Positions 57,798-64,000 of a DNA stretch of 64,000 nucleotides are shown here, piece after piece. The stretch lies in NCBI GenBank assembly GCA_023159155.1, contig JAJNNX010000002.1, positions 868,001-932,000 of the forward strand, written 5' to 3'. This stretch comes from Ustulina deusta (lineage: Eukaryota > Ascomycota > Sordariomycetes > Xylariales > Xylariaceae). The stretch's first letter is position 1. Every line of letters starts with the position of its first letter. The position numbers and the translations under genes were made by a program. The notes under the pieces were generated by a model that made no database searches, had not been told where the DNA came from, and was given only the letters and a program-made list of their open reading frames with translations.

Positions 57798-58130
57798 TTG
57801 ACTCATCCCTTGAATCCCTTTCCGGATGTCTGTGTGAGCAGCGAAGTGGAAGTACGAAGACCCGAGCCTGAGCACAATCCGCCTACTCTCAATTTTGATC
57901 ACAACTCTGACTCTTCAGCTTTCCACGAGTTTGCGGGTGATAGCAGCAATGATGACCAGGATGAGTCAGCCTCACGGGTTACTTATGAACAGGATCCTCA
58001 ATATAACACTCCATCACGTGATACCTTGGATACTTCTTCCATGACCCCTCCATCAAAGCCCAAGACCGAAAAATCCGAGGTTGGGAGCCCTATGACTCGA
58101 GCTCTCAAAAGCCAAACTACGCAAACTTAG
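57798..58130 (+). CDS. short ORF just downstream of the Ran-binding protein gene, doubtful
   Basis: ATG at 57798, 22 bp after the preceding stop, opens 110 codons. The product is polar (Ser, Asp, Pro, Thr) with no recognised domain. The composition is coding-like, but the position is inside the expected 3' UTR. I found no splice pair that would join it in phase to the upstream gene. It may be a degenerate or chance frame. Confidence 0.2.
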   Translation: MTHPLNPFPDVCVSSEVEVRRPEPEHNPPTLNFDHNSDSSAFHEFAGDSSNDDQDESASRVTYEQDPQYNTPSRDTLDTSSMTPPSKPKTEKSEVGSPMTRALKSQTTQT

Positions 58131-61100
58131 TCGTAGTTTAAGGCGCTTCCCTCGAAGGAATGACGTAGTGGGATACACTGCGTACATGCTTCTGCTTAGT
58201 TAGAACAAACATAATACCTCGGTTATGAGGTAAATGAGGAAGGAATTTTGAAGGTCATCACATGAATGCATTTTCAGGTGTGGTTAAAGGAACAGGTGGT
58301 TTCTGATGATGACGATGACGACGACGATCATGGGAGTACTGCCGTCATATTGGTTCGGGGAGGAGGGAATGTCACGAAATGCCACCATAGCGCGGATACA
58401 TAGATATATCATTATGTTTTAGTTTCGGGATCGGCAGGAAAGGGGGAACATACCCGATAGAGGAGAGCATAAGGGAGGTAACTTCGATCACTAGGCTGGG
58501 TGTGTTTTGGTTGGATTGGGTGATAGTGACACCTCCGATAGGTATGTCTAATATGAGGGTGTACCTTCACGTGTCATGATTGTGCTAGGTTAATATCCCC
58601 CTCACCGACTCAACCTTGTCTTTGAGCTGCTTTATACCTTCTTTGTGACCTAAAATTCTCGGTTCGGGTTCTATCGCGAGATTCGAAATGAGAGGCCGAA
58701 GTAGTGCACACCGGGTTTCGCTTTCTGCTGGGCCAGGGGTGTTTCATGGCTATTATAAACCCATAACTTCTTTCAGTTGAAAGCTTGATATGTGACGGGT
58801 TTTCGATATCATCAAGTGTTAGCAGTCTTCCTACATCCGTACTTGTTCGTTTAATGTAGCCATAACACCCTATTCTCTTCCCATCCGGTCTTAGTTGGAC
58901 AGTAAGGACGGCTGCTTGTCTTTCAAGGATGTCCGTAAATACAGCAATCCGGGTCAGTGGATTGTCAAGCATATCTTAAAGGATGCATTGGCCTTTTGAA
59001 TTATTTTACAATTTTGATATAGCCTGTCGAATGAAAGGCGAACTCGCTACAAGTCCGACACATATATATTTATTACCATGACCCAGATGTGTTGTTGCTC
59101 ACTGATAATACATCGATCTAAGGCCGTCTAGGGTTGCCCCGAAAGCAGCGGACTTCATGGATCTTAAAAGTTTGAGTAGAGATAGGATCCCGATACTTTT
59201 CGACAAAGTCCTATGTTGCTTAGATAACCATCTGACAAGAAAGCAAAGAGGGCACGTGCTCTTCGCTCGACAGCGCTTACTCACAATAAATACGGGATTA
59301 GGTAACCGATCTCACTGTTCTCAATCATCAATACAATGCTTCATTATGGGTGAGATGACGCCCAGGTGCGATTTTATCGGGAGAGTTTCCACAAAAGTGA
59401 AGATGGATTACTAACAGGTCACCGATAAGTGGCTAGTAGATCAGAATGTGTAATTTAGGGTTCAATGTTAGTATTGATTCCCGAGCCTTCTCAGCTACCT
59501 ACGGGTGCGGACCCCTTTTGGGGACATGGTGGAACTGACGTTGTTTTTCAGGTCACTCTGCTAGATTTTTTGGTATAGTGTTACATGTGTTGTACCTAAG
59601 TTTTAGGGCAATATTCTGACTAGCCATTGCGTCCCAGCCAACGTAATCACTATATAGACCTGCAACTGCTATTTTTTTGTTATAATATTCGAACGGTTCT
59701 TCTTTTTTAATTCTAACATTGTTATAACATTGTTGTAACATTGTTTTATTCTCTAAATTTGGTTTTATTCTAACAGAGTACAGCCAAAAAAAGGCTGGAA
59801 CTGAAGTGTTTTGGCAGGGCAATGTTGGGTTAGCCGCCAAATACAAGAACTACAACACTTACACAACTCATGCACCACAGTGACCTAAAATGGGGTCCTC
59901 CCCTATAGGTATTCTGGAAGACTTGGGCCTTGATATAATAACAAGTATTTTGCTGGGTCCATCTTAGGGGTACTTTCTACCCCCTGTGGCCTTGACACCG
60001 AACAGATATCTGAGATAAGGGACTACACATGATTATGGCCATACTATTTGCATTTAACATGTGAATTATTTTTACAAGTGGGCCTATAACCTGTGATCTT
60101 CGATGATGAGAGATAGTGAGACAGGGAACATAACACCGCGATGTTGAAATGTTCAACTAAGCCACCCCATCCTAACGGCTCAGAGTGTGTGTGGTTGTAT
60201 AAGCACCGTTGAGCTTGTTCAGCCATGGGCAGACCCATGCTTGGTTAACTACATTCGCAATATGTACAGCGTTGTAGCGTGGGGGAGTTCGATAATGTGA
60301 GAACGTACTCATCGTTGTTGGCTTGGTTTCAGTACCGAAATTTCTGGATTCACTGGCCCAAGCCAAATATATGGTCTTTTATACATGAGTTGCAACTTCA
60401 ACAGCTAGTGGGCATATTTTAAAGAGATTTTCTCTTTCTTTTGCGAGTAGCATGTCTGAAGTTAATCATTCAAGGGTCGATGTTCAGCCAGCAGTGTAAA
60501 AAAAGGGGGGAGGTGGAAAGGGCAGGATTCTTTGACTACTAACATTTACCAAACGCGACAAAACCCATTCGTCGTTTCCATTTGGCCGTAGGTACGTGAA
60601 CATTGTTTTGTGTGTGTGTAGTAACCTGGAATTGAGAGTACCTAGTCCATTTGTATCGTTGGTGTGGGGCTTTCTGCCAAATATTCTCTTCAAGGAGTAC
60701 TCTCATAGAGATCTTGTAGGGCCCAACAACGGGTTGGGGGATTTTGTGATGTAAGCAACGTCAACACCGAAAAAAGGGGGGGGGGGGGGGTAGAAAAGAG
60801 GCCAGGCTGGACAAAATTGTGTTCTCTAGACAGAAGAGTTGGAAAGTTGTAGGTTGAAGAAACTCAAATAAATTCGATATCCCGCCAGCAGGACTGGGTA
60901 ATACTTGCCGGCGCATCTACGTAGTTTTCGTTGCCTGGGACAGTACTTAGCTACAAAATACAACGGAATCAAAAACTCCGCGGCAAACACAGAAATAAGT
61001 AACAAGGCCAAAGGTTGTGGTTTTTCTACTCCCCGTCTTCCACCTAAAGAAAAAGAGATGCGGTCCTCGCTATTATCTATCAGTAATATGTCAGTCTTTC

Positions 61101-61356
61101 GTATCACACTGGGTCTAGGCCGGGAATGGTGAGCCACTACTTGTATTGACTGACTACCTGTCCTTCCTCCTCAGACTTGAAGAACTTGTACTCTGCTCGG
61201 AGAAACTCGTCAAGCTGAACCCTGCCAGCCGACTTGGTCATACCTAAACTTGCCTCAACTAGCACAATTATTCTGCTTCAACCCTTCCTTCTAGTCATCA
61301 AGACGTCTGGATATACCTTCAACCCCCCTTGGTCTATCACAGCTCAAAGATCCATC
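58131..61356. other. gene-poor AT-rich region
   Basis: 3.2 kb with no supported gene. It contains a GAY-repeat run at about 58303-58330, AT-rich sequence from about 58980 to 60480 with imperfect AACATTGTTAT repeats at about 59718-59745, and a run of 15 G at 60776-60790. Minus-strand frames at 58610-58972 and 59553-59846 have no motif I know. They could be transposon relics, but no terminal repeats are visible. Confidence 0.5.
60776..60790 (+). repeat. homopolymer G15
   Basis: Fifteen consecutive G preceded by a run of A. It is the longest homopolymer noticed in the window. The exact length may be affected by sequencing. Confidence 0.85.
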
Positions 61357-62540
61357 ATGCCACGAAAGTATTTCGAGCCGACCCGCGCAGTCCGGGAGCA
61401 GAATGGTTGCGGCCAGGCTCAACAGAACCATACGACCGAGGATCATTCTAACGGGATCTTGGGACAGTTAGTCTGGGCTAAAACTCCAATGCCTCCTCAA
61501 TCTCTTGATGGCATCGCCGCCGAAGGCAAAGAGATGACCAAAGAGGATCCTCTACTGCGTAAGGGGATGTGTTCATCGCCCAATTACCGCGGCGACCCGA
61601 CCGTGCTCTCAAACCAGTCAGCAAATATACCTCACTCTAAGAACACTAGCCTATGGATTACGCGACTGCCGCACAAGTCTACGTACTCCGACCTCATGGA
61701 AACACTGCGCGGACGCGGCAAGATCCTCGCCACTAGTATTACCAACAACTCGGAGTTCAAGACTGCTGCCGCTACTATCACGTTCTTCCGGCACGGAGAC
61801 GCCTACAATGTCATGCGGGATATGAACAATGGAAACTTGCGTCTACAAGTGTATCGAGCCGCAAATGGAGATGGCGCTCAACAACCTGTTAGCTCTGCTG
61901 CTGCTCCTGGCGACGGTCAGGGTGACTTGTCCGCCTCTGATAGTGAGTCCGTGAAGACAACGGATACCGGTAATATGTCCAAACAGGATGAGCAGTCGAG
62001 TGGCATCAAACTCCGCGCCCGTTGGAATCGCGTGCGCGTAGCCGAGACGAAACTGAAGAATAACAAATGGGGGAGATACCCAGGTGGTCGACTGCTACCA
62101 TCACGCGTGTTGTTGATACGCGGACCGAAAGACATCGTAGCCCCAACCCCGCTGCAGGCCTTCTTCAACAGATTGTTTCGCTACGACCTCGATCGCATCA
62201 TCCCCCTCGGGACCGACAAGGACGGCAAGGCCGAGTACGAGTATCGCTTTGGAAGCTGGAAAAACCAGGTAAGTTCTCTGCTCGCTACCCCTTTTTTTTT
62301 GCTTCTCAAACACACGGACGCGTCGACGCACGCGCACATGAACGTAGAAAGACCTGTATTCGGTCATCCTATTATATCTCCCCGCTAGTTCTCGCGGCCG
62401 GTAACTAACTCACCGTGCCAATATTGTAGGCCAACTTCGCGGCTATGTTTCTTAGTAGCGAGAAGAACGAGACGATTGAGTTTAAGTACGGTGAAGATCC
62501 TTGCGAGGTCAAGGAAGAGGAGTGTAATGGGCCGTGGTAG
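61357..62540 (+). CDS. RRM-type fungal protein of unknown role
   Basis: Two exons, 61357-62268 and 62430-62540, giving 340 aa. The 161-nt intron has donor GTAAGT and acceptor GTAG. The frame is open upstream to 61234 but has no earlier ATG. Residues about 97-172 form an RRM-like fold, starting NTSLWITRLPHKSTYSDLMETLRG and including TAAATITFF. After an acidic, low-complexity insert a second conserved block appears: RVLLIRGPKDIV, FFNRLFRYDLDRII, YEYRFGSWKNQ and FKYGEDPCE. This two-block layout matches a large family of uncharacterised fungal RRM proteins, from my recollection of the family. Function is unknown; RNA binding is plausible. Confidence 0.75.
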
Positions 62541-63484
62541 AAGAAGACGGGGACGCAAGAAGAATGCGGAGTCGAGTATGTACGATCACTGTGCCCCCTT
62601 GGGTTCTTTCGGCCCCGCGGGAAACTATGGCCGTGGCAGGGTGTGACGACAGCTCCCATTTCTTTCCATTTTCGGCCCACGGGGTCAGTCGAGTTGTGAT
62701 GTTTACCGGGTAGTGTACGTATATAGGAGTCTGATGGAGTTATGATGCTTACCGGGTGGTGTATGTAGGAGTCTGGTGCAGTGAGGCCATATAATTTGGA
62801 TATAATTGAACGATGTAGCCTCCATGATATACCTACATCCATTTACCTTATCCAACTACAGTTTTGCCACATGTGACTATTAAGTTGTGTATTAGGGCTG
62901 GTTCATAATAAAGGTACGGCATACTACGGATGCTTCGCATAATCATGTCTTCTGTTAGCATTTGGCCGATTAGCGACGCCGTCGAATGGATGGAGCAAGT
63001 AATTATCATGAACCACAGTGGGGATGGAAAATAGGCACTGTCCCTTGTATCTTCTCACACTTCCGTTTACAATATGCACCTCCTAATTTTTTTTCCCAAT
63101 CAATCCTACATTTGGAAACAAAAAGAATTAAATAGATATTTCTTTATATAATGGAACTATATATGTGCATTAGAGCCAACCGCAGGTAGCAGTGAAGTAA
63201 GATAGCAGAGAGTAAAAAAGTGCGGGTCTAAAACAAAGGCTCAGAGCTAACACTGTTACCACTGTGTACAGGGCCCTATATAGCATATGTGGGTCATGTG
63301 ACAAACTTGGACGTGGCACATGACGTCACGTGTTCTCGCGCCACATGGAAATGAGAGTGGCTCTACAACCACGCGAATCGCGACTTGAGGGACCCCTTAT
63401 CCATCCAGCACCTACGTCATGCCCTCTTAACAGATGGCGATTTTCCGCAGCCACCTCACCTAATGCATCTCGACTACAAGTGAA
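62541..63484. other. intergenic region upstream of the last gene
   Basis: No gene is supported. ACGCGAATCGCGACTT at 63371-63386 (about 100 bp before the next ATG) contains an MCB-like ACGCG and the TCGCGA core also seen upstream of the NADH dehydrogenase gene. Confidence 0.5.
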
Positions 63485-64000
63485 ATGTCTTCTCTCAAGG
63501 CTGCCACGGTCTCAAATAAAATCATTAAGCGAAAGAGGAAGCGAATAGGCTGTGACGTGGACGGCGCTCCTTCAACAGAACCTCCTGATCCCACCGGTGC
63601 TACTAGGCCCAAGATAGATGATCGCGGTACTGGTGCGGATGAGTTTCTAAAAGAGGTGGGTGCTGGAAAGGGTACGTCAAGTCGGCAGAAGAAGACTACA
63701 ACAGGGATACCAGCTGTCCAATGTTTGATCGACTGGCCTTCTCAGTTTACTGAATTGGAGAAGACTCACCGGGCCCTAAACCTCGTCTTCACCTTTTGCT
63801 CTACTAGAAAACATCTTGCTACGACATTCGATACTATTCGTTCAGCTGTCGAGTCTCACACAAAGCGGGAGCTTAAGGTCGAGGATGTGGCTGCTATCGT
63901 AGCACTGCGGCCCGAGGGCATTTATTTTGGTTACGTGGATGAAATCATGCTGCAGACTGATATAAAAGGCGCCGAGCGGGATATGACCTTCAAGTCTAGC
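63485..64000 (+). CDS. 5' part of a conserved gene, possibly Hrq1-type (RecQ4-like) helicase
   Basis: ATG at 63485 opens a frame of 172 codons that is still open at the window end, so the gene is truncated. It begins with a basic segment (KIIKRKRKRIG), probably a nuclear localisation signal. A polar linker precedes a conserved-looking globular block: CLIDWPSQFTELEKTHRALN, VFTFCSTRKHLATTFDTIRS, LKVEDVAAIVALRP and IYFGYVDEIML. This reminds me of the N-terminal domain of fungal Hrq1 helicases, but the helicase motifs would lie outside the window. A replication factor with a winged-helix fold is the main alternative. That it is a real gene is much surer than its name. Confidence 0.6.
   Translation, partial: MSSLKAATVSNKIIKRKRKRIGCDVDGAPSTEPPDPTGATRPKIDDRGTGADEFLKEVGAGKGTSSRQKKTTTGIPAVQCLIDWPSQFTELEKTHRALNLVFTFCSTRKHLATTFDTIRSAVESHTKRELKVEDVAAIVALRPEGIYFGYVDEIMLQTDIKGAERDMTFKSS

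Noticed and set aside
58610..58972. 120-codon minus-strand ORF considered as a hypothetical gene
   Set aside because: No recognisable domain, no supporting upstream exon and no flanking context; left unannotated.
59553..59846. 97-codon minus-strand ORF considered as a retrotransposon gag-like fragment
   Set aside because: No zinc knuckle, protease or reverse-transcriptase motif, no long terminal repeats, and the region is AT-rich simple sequence.

Overview
The window reads as chromosomal DNA of a filamentous ascomycete (Pezizomycotina, most likely a Sordariomycete). Support for this: genes carry short GT-AG introns of about 55-170 nt with CTRAY-like branch points; there is a fungal-type NADPH nitrate reductase, a fungal fused flavodoxin/hemoprotein sulfite reductase, a filamentous-fungal type 2 glycosyltransferase and a calcium-binding external NADH dehydrogenase; and CCTA/TAGG-rich short repeats are scattered between genes. 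I see no rRNA, tRNA, CRISPR array or intact transposon. Exon structures were worked out by hand from splice signals and conserved protein frames. Most close in frame with no leftover bases.

Layout. 1-18.9 kb holds housekeeping genes, all on the minus strand: mitochondrial cytochrome c peroxidase (1022-2158), U1 snRNP factor Prp39 (3911-6227), an unrecognised polar protein (8058-8807), a synaptojanin-type Sac1/5-phosphatase (9877-14212) and a 14-3-3 protein (15441-16668). 18.9-23.5 kb is a small secretory block, also minus strand: a class 3 lipase, a small cysteine-containing secreted protein, and a probably broken relative of it. An AT-rich stretch follows. 24.6-29.5 kb encodes the sulfite reductase beta subunit.

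30.8-48.2 kb holds ribose-5-phosphate isomerase (+), Rab6/Ypt6 (-), ribosome biogenesis factor Nop53 (+), external NADH dehydrogenase (+), nitrate reductase (-) and the nonsense-mediated decay factor Upf2 (+). 48.2-52.2 kb has no gene I can support. 52.2-57.8 kb has the type 2 glycosyltransferase and a Yrb2/RanBP3-like Ran-binding protein, both (+). 57.8-61.3 kb is AT-rich and gene-poor. The right end has an RRM-type fungal protein and the 5' part of a probable Hrq1-type helicase that runs off the window.

The genes do not form one pathway or operon-like cluster. Loose themes are mitochondrial redox (CCP and NADH dehydrogenase), inorganic nutrient reduction (sulfite and nitrate reductases), RNA handling (Prp39, Upf2, Nop53) and membrane traffic (Ypt6, synaptojanin). 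The most notable points are an 8-nt microexon in the 14-3-3 gene, a GC-AG intron in ypt6, an in-frame retainable intron at the end of the NADH dehydrogenase gene, a heme-ligand histidine codon split by the nitrate reductase intron, an 8-mer tandem element upstream of both mitochondrial redox genes, and the pair of related secreted-protein genes with one damaged copy. I found no clearly undescribed multi-gene system.
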